In this document: one piece after another, positions 8,177 through 15,887 of the stretch
Numbering within the stretch: the first letter of the stretch is position 1
Layout of the letters: each line of letters opens with the position of its first letter
Source of the DNA: Candidatus Tenderia sp.
Lineage (GTDB): Bacteria; Pseudomonadota; Gammaproteobacteria; Tenderiales; Tenderiaceae
Direction: 5' to 3'
Length of the DNA: 54,557 nucleotides
Assembly: GCA_030148045.1 (NCBI GenBank)
Contig: JASBUE010000068.1
Span: forward strand, 1-54,557
The notes under the pieces: model-generated
What the model was told of the DNA's origin: nothing
The model's input: the letters and a program-made list of their open reading frames with translations, nothing else
The model's database searches: none
Made by a program: the position numbers and the translations under genes

Positions 8177-8311
8177 AGTAGATGCCGGGTGTGCTCTGCG
8201 CACCCATATACGTCGTAAATAAATAGATAGCCAGCCACTTAGCCTTCGGGCAAAGGTAGCCAGCCAATAGTGTTGTTTTGGTGTGGGCGCTTTTTTGCGG
8301 AGGTTTTTTAT

Positions 8312-10318
8312 ATGCCTGTTGTGCGTGGGCATGGCTTAACGTGGCTGGTGAATACACTCCTGCTATTTCCGCTTGGGATGGCGGCGGGGTTGGCCAACGG
8401 GGCGGCCGAGCTGGACAAGATAGTGGTTACCGGCACCCGCACGGAAAAGTCCGTGGCGGAGGTGCCGGTACGCACCGAAGTGGTCGATCGCGAAGAGATC
8501 GAAAAGACCCATGCCCGCGATCTCAAGGAGGCGCTGGAGGACGCGCCCGGTCTGCTGCTCAAGCCCAACCGAAAAAGCGGCTTTGTAGCCTGGTTGCAGG
8601 GGCTGGATTCCGACCGGGTGCTGGTGATCATCGACGGTGAACCCATCAGCCCCAGCACCGGCTCCTCGGTCGATCTCAGCCAGATCGGCACGGCCCTTAT
8701 CGAGCGCATCGAGATCGTCAAGGGCGCCACCTCGGCCCTCTATGGCAGCAATGCCATGGGGGGTGTCATCAATGTTATCACCCGCAAGCCGGACCGGCCG
8801 CTGGGCTACCAGTTGAGTCTCGATGGCGGCAGCTATGGCAATAAAAACCTTAGCGGAGATGCTAATGAATTTGCCGCCCGCTCCTTATCGGCCAATCTTG
8901 CGCTCGAGCAGCCCGCTTGGTATGCCCAGTTCAACGCCAGCCTACGCGACAAGGATGGTTATGACCTCGATCCAAGCACCTTCCGTTCGGAAGGTGCGGA
9001 AGGCTCCAAGACCAATCTCGATCTGCGCCTGGCCTGGACGCCTGATGACAGCACTGAAATCTATATTGCGCCGCGCTATTACCGGGACGATATCAACAAC
9101 AATATTTCGAGCTTTGCCCCCGGTACCGGCGAAATCAAACAGAAGAGGAACGAAGACGCTGAACGTTCCGGCGCCACGCTGGGTTTTGAACAGAAACTGG
9201 ACGATGGCGGACGGTTGCGTGGCTGGCTGTTGCAGGAGAACTGGCGTGACGTCACCCAGCAGGACGCCATCGCAACAAAGGAGGTAGAGCAACAACGCAC
9301 GGCGGAAATCGATCTCTATCGCGCCGAGCTGCAATGGGATGAACCGTGGGGGGATAACCAGATCGTCACCTCTGGCCTGTTACTCGGCCAGGAGACACTG
9401 GACCAATACCAGGATCGGGTCGGACAGGCACGCGCCATCGAGGTGGATGCCAAGAAAAAACGCAATATCGAAGCCTATCTGCAGGATGACATTTTCCTTG
9501 GCGAACGGTGGGAAATTGTCCCCGGTATCCGTATCCAGGAGGATAGCGATTTCGGTTTTTACACCGCGCCCAAGATCAACGCCATGTATACCCCGGATTG
9601 GGTCGGCAGCGTCACCACCAATATACGTATGGGTGTTGGCCGCGGCTACCGCGTGCCCAATCTTAAAGAACGCTTTTTTGTCTTCGATCACAGCCAGCTG
9701 GGCTACATGGTATTGGGCAATAACGAGCTTGAGCCTGAGAGTTCCGACAGCTACCAGCTTGGCATTGAATTCATGCGGCCGGATGAATTCCGTGCCGAAG
9801 TCCAGTTGTTTCACAACCGTATCAAAAACCTCATTGATACCAATCTAAACCCCGAGAAATCGGCACAGACGGGGCTACGCATTTTCGACTACCAGAATTT
9901 CGCCCGGGCTATGACTCAGGGGATGGAGGTCAACGGAAACCTCCGGCTGGGACGTTTTGACATGAAGGCCGGTTACACCCTGCTCGACAGCGAAGATCTC
10001 GATACGGGAAAAATGCTCAGGGAGCGTCCTCGCCATCAAATCAAGCTGGGGGTTGATTACGAGCACGAAGCATGGGGCACCCTGCTGAGCCTGCGCGGTG
10101 TTTATCAGAGTGAAGAGTTTATTGACGCCGAGAACGTATTGGAATCGCCCGCCTGGACCACTTGGGACGTAAAACTGACCCAGCGGCTGATCGGGGGCCT
10201 TTCCGTCTTTGCCGGTATCGACAATCTTACCGACGAACACCGCGATCCCAATGTCTTCAGCGATTTCCGTCCCCCGGCGGGCCGCTTCGTCTACCTGGGG
10301 GTGCGTGTTGATGGTTGA
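8312..10318 (+). CDS. TonB-dependent outer-membrane receptor
   Basis: 668 aa from ATG 8312, chosen because GGAGG lies 8 nt upstream and a signal peptide follows directly (WLVNTLLLFPLGMAAGLANG). A TonB box-like segment (DKIVVTGTR) precedes a plug domain with the usual blocks (LKEALEDAPG, VLVIIDGEP, IERIEIVKGATSALYGSNAMGG). The rest is a 22-strand type barrel ending in FVYLGVRVDG. It imports a scarce ligand across the outer membrane using TonB energy. HemP upstream and HmuY downstream point to haem or a related metallo-tetrapyrrole. I see no cobalamin riboswitch ahead of it, which argues against a BtuB role. Confidence 0.92.
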   Translation: MPVVRGHGLTWLVNTLLLFPLGMAAGLANGAAELDKIVVTGTRTEKSVAEVPVRTEVVDREEIEKTHARDLKEALEDAPGLLLKPNRKSGFVAWLQGLDSDRVLVIIDGEPISPSTGSSVDLSQIGTALIERIEIVKGATSALYGSNAMGGVINVITRKPDRPLGYQLSLDGGSYGNKNLSGDANEFAARSLSANLALEQPAWYAQFNASLRDKDGYDLDPSTFRSEGAEGSKTNLDLRLAWTPDDSTEIYIAPRYYRDDINNNISSFAPGTGEIKQKRNEDAERSGATLGFEQKLDDGGRLRGWLLQENWRDVTQQDAIATKEVEQQRTAEIDLYRAELQWDEPWGDNQIVTSGLLLGQETLDQYQDRVGQARAIEVDAKKKRNIEAYLQDDIFLGERWEIVPGIRIQEDSDFGFYTAPKINAMYTPDWVGSVTTNIRMGVGRGYRVPNLKERFFVFDHSQLGYMVLGNNELEPESSDSYQLGIEFMRPDEFRAEVQLFHNRIKNLIDTNLNPEKSAQTGLRIFDYQNFARAMTQGMEVNGNLRLGRFDMKAGYTLLDSEDLDTGKMLRERPRHQIKLGVDYEHEAWGTLLSLRGVYQSEEFIDAENVLESPAWTTWDVKLTQRLIGGLSVFAGIDNLTDEHRDPNVFSDFRPPAGRFVYLGVRVDG

Positions 10319-10386
10319 GAGGGTCCCTGTTTTTATTGTTCCGCATAAAGCAGCTTTTTGTTAATTCACTAACGGAGGTTATAGCG

Positions 10387-10620
10387 ATGAAGGTATCCAG
10401 GAAACAAACCGCAATCGCGGTTTCGATAGTAACGATTGGCTCCGCGGCCCTGCTTACCACCGGTGTATACACCGGCCTTTTGTGGGAAGGAGGCCGGGGC
10501 ATGCATCTGATCGACACCTCGGCTAATGGGCGCGAACCGGAGCTTGACAGCGACAACGTGATGCAGGATCCGGGTGGTCTTGGTGTTGAGTATTCCGACA
10601 TTGTCAATATGGGGGGTTAA
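10387..10620 (+). CDS. Small exported or anchored protein
   Basis: 77 aa with GGAGG 8 nt before ATG 10387. A hydrophobic segment (about residues 9-31, AIAVSIVTIGSAALLTTGVYTGLLW) follows a basic start. The rest is short and polar with repeated acidic/glycine motifs (ELDSDN, QDPGGLGVEYSD). No family is recognised. Its tight position between the receptor and the HmuY gene (3 nt to the next start) says it belongs to the uptake operon. Confidence 0.6.
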   Translation: MKVSRKQTAIAVSIVTIGSAALLTTGVYTGLLWEGGRGMHLIDTSANGREPELDSDNVMQDPGGLGVEYSDIVNMGG

Positions 10621-10623
10621 GCC

Positions 10624-11808
10624 ATGAAAACATATGAACAATCATTGGTGTTACCACTTCTCATGATGTCGGTGCTGGGCGCATTGTCCGGATGTGTCGA
10701 CGGCGGCGGCACCGATACGACAAATGCAAGCAAGGAGTCATCATCTAGCGCCGCGGCGTCGGTTCAGATCGATGCCACGGCGGGCGGGCTCGGCGCCGGT
10801 CCCACTGACCCGAAAAACAAATATACCTACTTCAATCTTGACACCGGACAGGTGGTGAATCTGAGCGATGCAGACGCCACTGCCAGCAGTGCCTGGCATA
10901 TTGCCTTCAAGCGCACCAGTATCAAGCTCAACGGTGGCGTCTCGGGGCCGGGTACGGTGGCGGGAGCTGTCGCCGATGCCCAGGATGATTTTTATGATGC
11001 CGCAACCGGTGATCCCAACCCTTCGGTATTTCTCAACGCTACGGCCGGAAGCGAGCTGGCGGCATTCGATGCTGTTACTAGTGCCGCCGGTCTCACCTTC
11101 GCGGAAGACCGCAATGTTCCCTACATTAAAGGCGATGGCAGCAGCGATGGCTGGTGGCTCTACAGCGGCCCGCCCACGTACACCGTTTCCGCCAATCCGG
11201 ACCAATGGTGGCTGGTGAAGTCTGCGGCGGCGGACAGCTACGCCAAATTCCATGTCACCAATATCGTCCAGGCCAGCCGAGACATCACTCTGGAACTCTT
11301 CATTCAGGGGGCGGGGAACAGTGCGTTTTCAACCACGCCGACCACCTGGACGGCCGCCATTGGTGCCGCCGGCGGCAGCAACTGCTTCGATATCGACGCC
11401 GTCGCGGAAGTGGATTGCACCACGGCGGCGACGGATTGGGATATCAAGGTGGAGGTCAGCGCCGACGGGCGAGACTGGAGTATCTGGACCAACGGCGGTG
11501 TTTCCGGCAGTGGCAACGGAGGCGCCTTCGGTCCGATTGATACTGCTACTATCGGCGGTTATGTCAGCGGTACGTCCAGTCCTGCGGGAACCGATATTAC
11601 GAGATTCTATGGACAGGACAGCGCCGGCGGCGTCTTCAAGGACAACACCTGGTACGCCTACAGTCTCCAGGGTAACAACAAGCTGTGGCCCAATTACCGG
11701 GTCTACGCCATCGATACTGGATCGGTGCAATACAAGCTGCAGATCCTCAGTTACTACAATGATGCGGGCACCAGTGGGTGGATCAAGTTCCGCTACGAGA
11801 GCTTGTAG
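10624..11808 (+). CDS. HmuY-family lipoprotein
   Basis: 394 aa. A lipoprotein signal with lipobox LSGC (C24) is followed by a Ser/Ala-rich linker. The first domain matches the HmuY family (YFNLDTGQVV, then SSAWHIAFKRTSIKLNGGVSG). HmuY of Porphyromonas is a surface haem-binding lipoprotein that hands haem to a TonB receptor. This protein is longer and has a second copy-like segment (WDIKVEVSADGRDWSIWTNGG, then KLQILSYYND) at the C-terminus. It lies 3 nt after the small protein. An inverted repeat AACGGTCTT/AAGACCGTT lies in the 130-nt gap downstream, without a T-run. Confidence 0.85.
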   Translation: MKTYEQSLVLPLLMMSVLGALSGCVDGGGTDTTNASKESSSSAAASVQIDATAGGLGAGPTDPKNKYTYFNLDTGQVVNLSDADATASSAWHIAFKRTSIKLNGGVSGPGTVAGAVADAQDDFYDAATGDPNPSVFLNATAGSELAAFDAVTSAAGLTFAEDRNVPYIKGDGSSDGWWLYSGPPTYTVSANPDQWWLVKSAAADSYAKFHVTNIVQASRDITLELFIQGAGNSAFSTTPTTWTAAIGAAGGSNCFDIDAVAEVDCTTAATDWDIKVEVSADGRDWSIWTNGGVSGSGNGGAFGPIDTATIGGYVSGTSSPAGTDITRFYGQDSAGGVFKDNTWYAYSLQGNNKLWPNYRVYAIDTGSVQYKLQILSYYNDAGTSGWIKFRYESL

Positions 11809-11939
11809 ACGATCATGTCCCGGCTTCCCATCTCCTCTAAACGGTCTTTTGTCCTCCACCCTCATCAAGCGCGAAGACCGTTACCAACGTGTGGGATGCC
11901 GGGCTTTTTTATTCATAGGTACAGATGGGGAGCGAAAAA

Positions 11940-12503
11940 ATGAATGCCACACAGACCGAAGTGTTGATACACCAGCTCTCAGGGTTATTGCTGCCGCCAG
12001 TGTTGCTGGCGATCACCCTGCTGTTTTTTTACGCCTTTTTAATGCTAAGCAGTATTTTAAATCAATATCTTCAAAGGAGGCGCAATAATCGCCATTACAT
12101 CCAGGCCGTTCGTTCTCTGGCAGGCAAGGGGCCTGCCATGCGTTTACGTCCGGTAAGAGGATACCCGCTGTTCAGCCATTACCAGGAAAATCCGCATAGG
12201 ACGGCGGACGATCTTGAAATATTTGCTCTCAAAGAATTGGAGAGACCACACATCGTCGCCCGTGTGGCGGTGATGGTGGGGCTGGTGGCCACCGTGATTA
12301 CGATAGCTTGGGTACTTGATGGCTTGTCTGATGGTGATTACCGCGGCATGAGTGAAGACCTCATCGTCGCCTTTGCCGCAGTGATCTTCGGGCTTATCAC
12401 TGTCGCCATCACCCTCTGGGTTGCCAACGTCAAAAAGCATTGGTTTGCCGGTGAGTTGAATGATCTTAAAACGTGTTTGACAAGACAGGAGAAGCGAGTA
12501 TGA
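11940..12503 (+). CDS. MotA/TolQ/ExbB-family proton channel-like protein
   Basis: 187 aa from ATG 11940 (GGGGAG 7 nt upstream; ATG 11925 lacks one). One N-terminal helix (about 16-40) is followed by a cytoplasmic basic loop and two C-terminal helices. The last part has the family pattern ARVAVMVGLVATV, then GLSDGD, then SEDLIVAFAAVIFGL. ExbB/TolQ proteins turn proton flow into mechanical work for TonB-like partners. No ExbD/TolR partner is beside it. It overlaps the chelatase gene by 4 nt (ATGA at 12500), implying a functional pair, as known for ExbB-like genes beside cobN-type chelatases. Confidence 0.75.
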   Translation: MNATQTEVLIHQLSGLLLPPVLLAITLLFFYAFLMLSSILNQYLQRRRNNRHYIQAVRSLAGKGPAMRLRPVRGYPLFSHYQENPHRTADDLEIFALKELERPHIVARVAVMVGLVATVITIAWVLDGLSDGDYRGMSEDLIVAFAAVIFGLITVAITLWVANVKKHWFAGELNDLKTCLTRQEKRV

Positions 12504-14209
12504 CACAGCCGAGAAAACAAGGTTCTACAACAGCCATCCATTTTGGGATCAGACTTTATTTTTTGTCGTTCGTGATGTTTTTCTTTATGCCTCAGAACGG
12601 GGAGGCCGGGCCGTTGAAGACCGGATTCCTGGTCGTGGCGGCCGACCGGGGTTACCTGGGTAATCAGGAGATCAATGCAGTGATGGAGCAGTTCAGGCAG
12701 ACACACCCCGCCAGTCTGGCCCTGATCGGCGAGAACCGTCAGGGGATCGAGGGCGACTATGTGGAATACGTCCAACGGGCGGTGGCTGAGCTGGAGAAAC
12801 AGGGCGTCGATAACATTGTCGCGATACCGATGTTTCTTTCCGGGGCAGATGCCACGCTCGGCCCGTATCAGCAGAAAATTACGGCGCTAAAAGGACGCGC
12901 CCCGATTCAATGGGCGCCGCCCATGGCGGAAAGCTATCTGACCGCCCAGATCCTGCTTGACAGGGTGGAGGCGCTGAGCGCGGATCCGGCACAGGAGCAC
13001 CTGGTGGTGCTGGGGAGTGGTGCAGTTGATGAAGCCAGTGAACAACGTATCAAAAGTGACCTTGAAAAACTGGTGCAGGAGGTGACTGACCGCCACGAGT
13101 TTCGTGAGGTCGCTATCCATGTCTATTACGATCGTGGCGCCCAGGACCAGGATAAAAAAAACGAAGCCATAGATGAGATGATCATCCGCACCGCCGCCAA
13201 GCGCGGTCGTACGCTGCTCGTCCCTTTCGCCATTGGCGTCAAGTTCGATCAACGTATGTCCATGGAAGGCTGGTTGGGCCGCAAGTTCGGCCAGTTCGAC
13301 ATCGCCATGGGCAAATCCATATTTTCTCATCCCGATGTGCTGACCTGGCTGAAACAGACGGCGAACCGTTATTCCGACGCATCAAAGGAGCAGATCGGCG
13401 TGCTGATCATGCCCCACGGTTCCACCCAGCCATACAACGACGGTCTGGAAAAAGTTATCGCGCCCCTGCGCAAACGCTATCGGATAGAAATGGCGCCGGG
13501 CATGGGTGATCCATTGATCCTGGGCCAGGCCGTGCAGAAGCTCGAGCGAGAGGGGATCACACGGATCATTTTTGTCCGCATGTACGCGTTGCGGGATCAC
13601 ATGAAAGCACGTACCGACTATATTCTAGGTATATCAAAACAGCCGCCCGCCGCTCTTCATGGCGATCTCCCGCCCCGTATCCGCAGCAGTGCGATCTTCG
13701 AGACCTTCGGCGGCTACGAGGAAGACCCGCTCATCGCGAATATCCTTCGGGATCGCCTGATGGAGATCAGTAAACGGCCGCAAGACGAAACCGTCATCCT
13801 GCTTGCCCACGGCAAGATGGATGATGAGGAAAATGAGCGCTGGCTTGATGTCATCAACGCCAATATTGAACGCATCAAGCAGGGACTGGATAGACCATTC
13901 AGAGCCATCAAGGCGATGACCCTGCGCGAGGACTGGTCGGACAAGCGAGAACAGGCCCTGGCTCAGATCAGGGAGGAGATTGAACAGGGAAACCGCAATG
14001 GCGGCCGGGTGTTGATTATCTCCAATCGTCTCTACGGCTCGGGCCCCTATCAACGGCTGCTCGAAGGCGCCGAGTTTGAAATGAACGGCCAGGGCCTCGT
14101 GCCTCACCCCAACATCACCCGCTGGCTGGAGAAAGGAATCGAACAGGCGATACGCACGGCAGGTCTGGCAAGTGATCCCGCCGTCTCCGTCGCCGGCAAT
14201 GCGCGATAG
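12500..14209 (+). CDS. Membrane-anchored four-repeat CbiX-like chelatase
   Basis: 569 aa from ATG 12500, with AGGAG upstream. A hydrophobic segment (about residues 14-30) at the N-terminus looks like a signal or anchor, so the catalytic part may be periplasmic. Four CbiX/sirohydrochlorin-chelatase half-domains begin near residues 42 (VVAADRG), 166 (VVLGSGA), 300 (LIMPHGS) and 430 (LLAHGK). Only the third keeps both expected histidines (H306 in PHGS, H367 in RDHM). The fourth keeps one (H437) and the first two have lost theirs. Class II chelatases insert Co2+ or Fe2+ into tetrapyrroles in the cytoplasm, so membrane targeting is unusual. Coupling to an ExbB-like gene and to HmuY/HemP suggests work on an imported tetrapyrrole. 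Confidence 0.78.
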   Translation: MTQPRKQGSTTAIHFGIRLYFLSFVMFFFMPQNGEAGPLKTGFLVVAADRGYLGNQEINAVMEQFRQTHPASLALIGENRQGIEGDYVEYVQRAVAELEKQGVDNIVAIPMFLSGADATLGPYQQKITALKGRAPIQWAPPMAESYLTAQILLDRVEALSADPAQEHLVVLGSGAVDEASEQRIKSDLEKLVQEVTDRHEFREVAIHVYYDRGAQDQDKKNEAIDEMIIRTAAKRGRTLLVPFAIGVKFDQRMSMEGWLGRKFGQFDIAMGKSIFSHPDVLTWLKQTANRYSDASKEQIGVLIMPHGSTQPYNDGLEKVIAPLRKRYRIEMAPGMGDPLILGQAVQKLEREGITRIIFVRMYALRDHMKARTDYILGISKQPPAALHGDLPPRIRSSAIFETFGGYEEDPLIANILRDRLMEISKRPQDETVILLAHGKMDDEENERWLDVINANIERIKQGLDRPFRAIKAMTLREDWSDKREQALAQIREEIEQGNRNGGRVLIISNRLYGSGPYQRLLEGAEFEMNGQGLVPHPNITRWLEKGIEQAIRTAGLASDPAVSVAGNAR

Positions 14210-14248
14210 CAGGTTTGGAGTCGATAGTCAGCTACGCTGGAGACTGAG

Positions 14249-14413
14249 ATGACGAAGGAGCGCATAGACGAGCTGGATCGGTTGTCATCCCGCGCCATCA
14301 AGGAGTGCCAGCTTCGCGACAAAGCGGATGACGCCGCGCTGGCGTTCTGGCGCGGCGTCAAGGCGGTGGTGGAGGAGCTGAAGATGGAATTGAAAGGAAA
14401 CCGGAACCAGTAA
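14249..14413 (+). CDS. Small helical charged protein
   Basis: 54 aa from ATG 14249, reading MTKERIDELDRLSSRAIKEC and ending GNRNQ. It is almost entirely predicted helix with balanced charges and no membrane segment. There is only a weak GAGACTGAG before the start. It lies 39 nt after the chelatase and could be the last gene of the uptake operon. No family is recognised. Confidence 0.45.
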   Translation: MTKERIDELDRLSSRAIKECQLRDKADDAALAFWRGVKAVVEELKMELKGNRNQ

Positions 14414-14466
14414 GCAGTCTTGAATGGCAAACCCGCACCATTTTTACAGCGCATGTTGATTCCGAT

Positions 14467-14583
14467 TTGCGCCAGGCGAGCGGCCCTGTCGTCGCGATTC
14501 TGATGGGATTGTCCGTCATCGCACTGGCGATCACCTTCATCAAGCTGTGGCAGCTCGACGCGGTGAAGATTACTTCATGGTAA
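14467..14583 (+). CDS. Possible single-helix membrane peptide
   Basis: A frame overlapping the end of the preceding small gene reads EWQTRTIFTAHVDSDL, then one clear transmembrane helix (PVVAILMGLSVIALAITF), ending in KITSW. The only ordinary start is TTG 14467 (38 aa), and coding-like sequence extends upstream of it without an ATG, GTG or TTG. The true start is therefore unknown, and the product could be made by coupling from the upstream gene. Confidence 0.3.
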   Translation: MRQASGPVVAILMGLSVIALAITFIKLWQLDAVKITSW

Positions 14584-14974
14584 TTTGTGGATGAGGCGCT
14601 GGCGCACCGGCGCGGCGCCATAACATGGAGGCCACGTCTCGACAAGCGGCCTGGAGTTTATGCGGGGTTTTTGCGGCGATCGGTTGCATCCCCGTATTGT
14701 GGGGCGGTAATAGGTAAGGGGAGTCCCGGTGATGGTTAATAAAAAACAGTATGTTATGGGGCGATATGCTGGCCACGGAGCAGGCGCCCGCGCGTTCGGA
14801 TAGCGCCGGGCGCGTATATTGTAGAATTTCGATGAAAATTAGAGGATTTTTTAAAGTTCAACCCACGTGCGACGATATATTAATCGTCCCCGGCTAATAT
14901 TGTTTGTTTTTATAGGGGAATGGTTGTTGGGTGCATTGACATGAACGCAAGTCGTAGTTGGGGTTTGATTAATC
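14584..14974. other. Intergenic region, no gene seen
   Basis: 391 nt between the uptake operon and the HDOD gene. It holds an imperfect GC-rich hairpin with arms GCGCCCG (14784-14790) and CGGGCGC (14807-14813), then an AT-rich stretch. A TTGACA at 14936-14941 has no good -10 partner. I see no open frame with a start and ribosome site, and no riboswitch motif. Confidence 0.5.
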
Positions 14975-15874
14975 ATGCAATATATGCCGAGCCAGGCAAG
15001 GAAGCAGCAATTCGTCACTGAATTTCGCCGTCGTCTGGAAAATATCCATGAGCTTCCCGCAATGCCCGAAGCGGCGGCGGCATTATTGTCGCTGAGAAAT
15101 AATCCGGATGCCGATATCGATGCCTTGGTCAAGATCATCTCCAGGGACCCCGCCATCAGCGCCCAGGTGCTGCGCTACAGCCGTTTATCCACCTTCGGTT
15201 ACGGTGAGCGTATACAAACCCTGGATGAGGCGATCACGCTGGTGCTCGGCTACGACAAGGCATTGCATTTGGCGTTGGGGTTGGCGGTAGGTGCATGCCT
15301 GAGGATGCAGGCCCAAGGCCCGCTGGGCCGGAATGCATTCTGGCGCCATTCATTTACTTCCGCCATCCTCTGTCAGGCCTTGGCGAAGGCCTTGCCGGCG
15401 GAACAGCGGCCCAGTCCCGGCCTGGCCTACCTGGCCGGCCTGACTCACGACATCGGTTTCATGTTGACCGGGCATCTGTATCCCGATGAATTCGCCATGC
15501 TCAATAAGCTGGTGGAAAGGTACTACGACAAAGAGCCGCGCGAGCTGGAGCTGCTCAGCCTGGGTATCAGCCATGACATGGTCGGTCTCTACCTGATGCG
15601 CGCCTGGAACATGCCGGAGGAGCTCCAGGTGGCGGTAAGCGAACACCACTTTCCCGAATACGGCGGTAGGCACAACATCTATTCCAAGCTGGTCTATCTG
15701 GCCGACCAGCTGCAGCTGCAATTGGAAAATAACGGCTTGGCGGTGGATGAACGTTACTTCGCATCGGTCCAGCAACAGCTGGGGCTGAACGAGGCAGCCA
15801 TTCAGGAGGCCTTGCGTTTTCTGTCTGAGGTCAACGCCGAGATAGGGCACCTCGCCGAGGGGATGGTGGCCTGA
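14975..15874 (+). CDS. HDOD-domain signalling protein
   Basis: 299 aa. The HDOD pattern runs through the protein: LPAMPEAAAALLSL, IISRDPAISAQVLRYS, LDEAITLVLGYDKALHLALG, and a THDIG motif near residue 164, so the HD pair is only partly kept. HDOD proteins are non-enzymatic relatives of HD phosphohydrolases used in signalling. No receiver or GGDEF domain is attached. It stands alone, between the uptake operon and the convergent bat operon. No strong ribosome site precedes ATG 14975; ATG 14984 is an alternative. Confidence 0.85.
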   Translation: MQYMPSQARKQQFVTEFRRRLENIHELPAMPEAAAALLSLRNNPDADIDALVKIISRDPAISAQVLRYSRLSTFGYGERIQTLDEAITLVLGYDKALHLALGLAVGACLRMQAQGPLGRNAFWRHSFTSAILCQALAKALPAEQRPSPGLAYLAGLTHDIGFMLTGHLYPDEFAMLNKLVERYYDKEPRELELLSLGISHDMVGLYLMRAWNMPEELQVAVSEHHFPEYGGRHNIYSKLVYLADQLQLQLENNGLAVDERYFASVQQQLGLNEAAIQEALRFLSEVNAEIGHLAEGMVA

Positions 15875-15887
15875 GCGGTCGCCGCAA

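Noticed and set aside
8177..8311. Cobalamin riboswitch ahead of the TonB receptor
   Set aside because: AGCCAGCCA repeats look superficially similar, but the conserved B12-box order is not there and the gap is too short for the aptamer.
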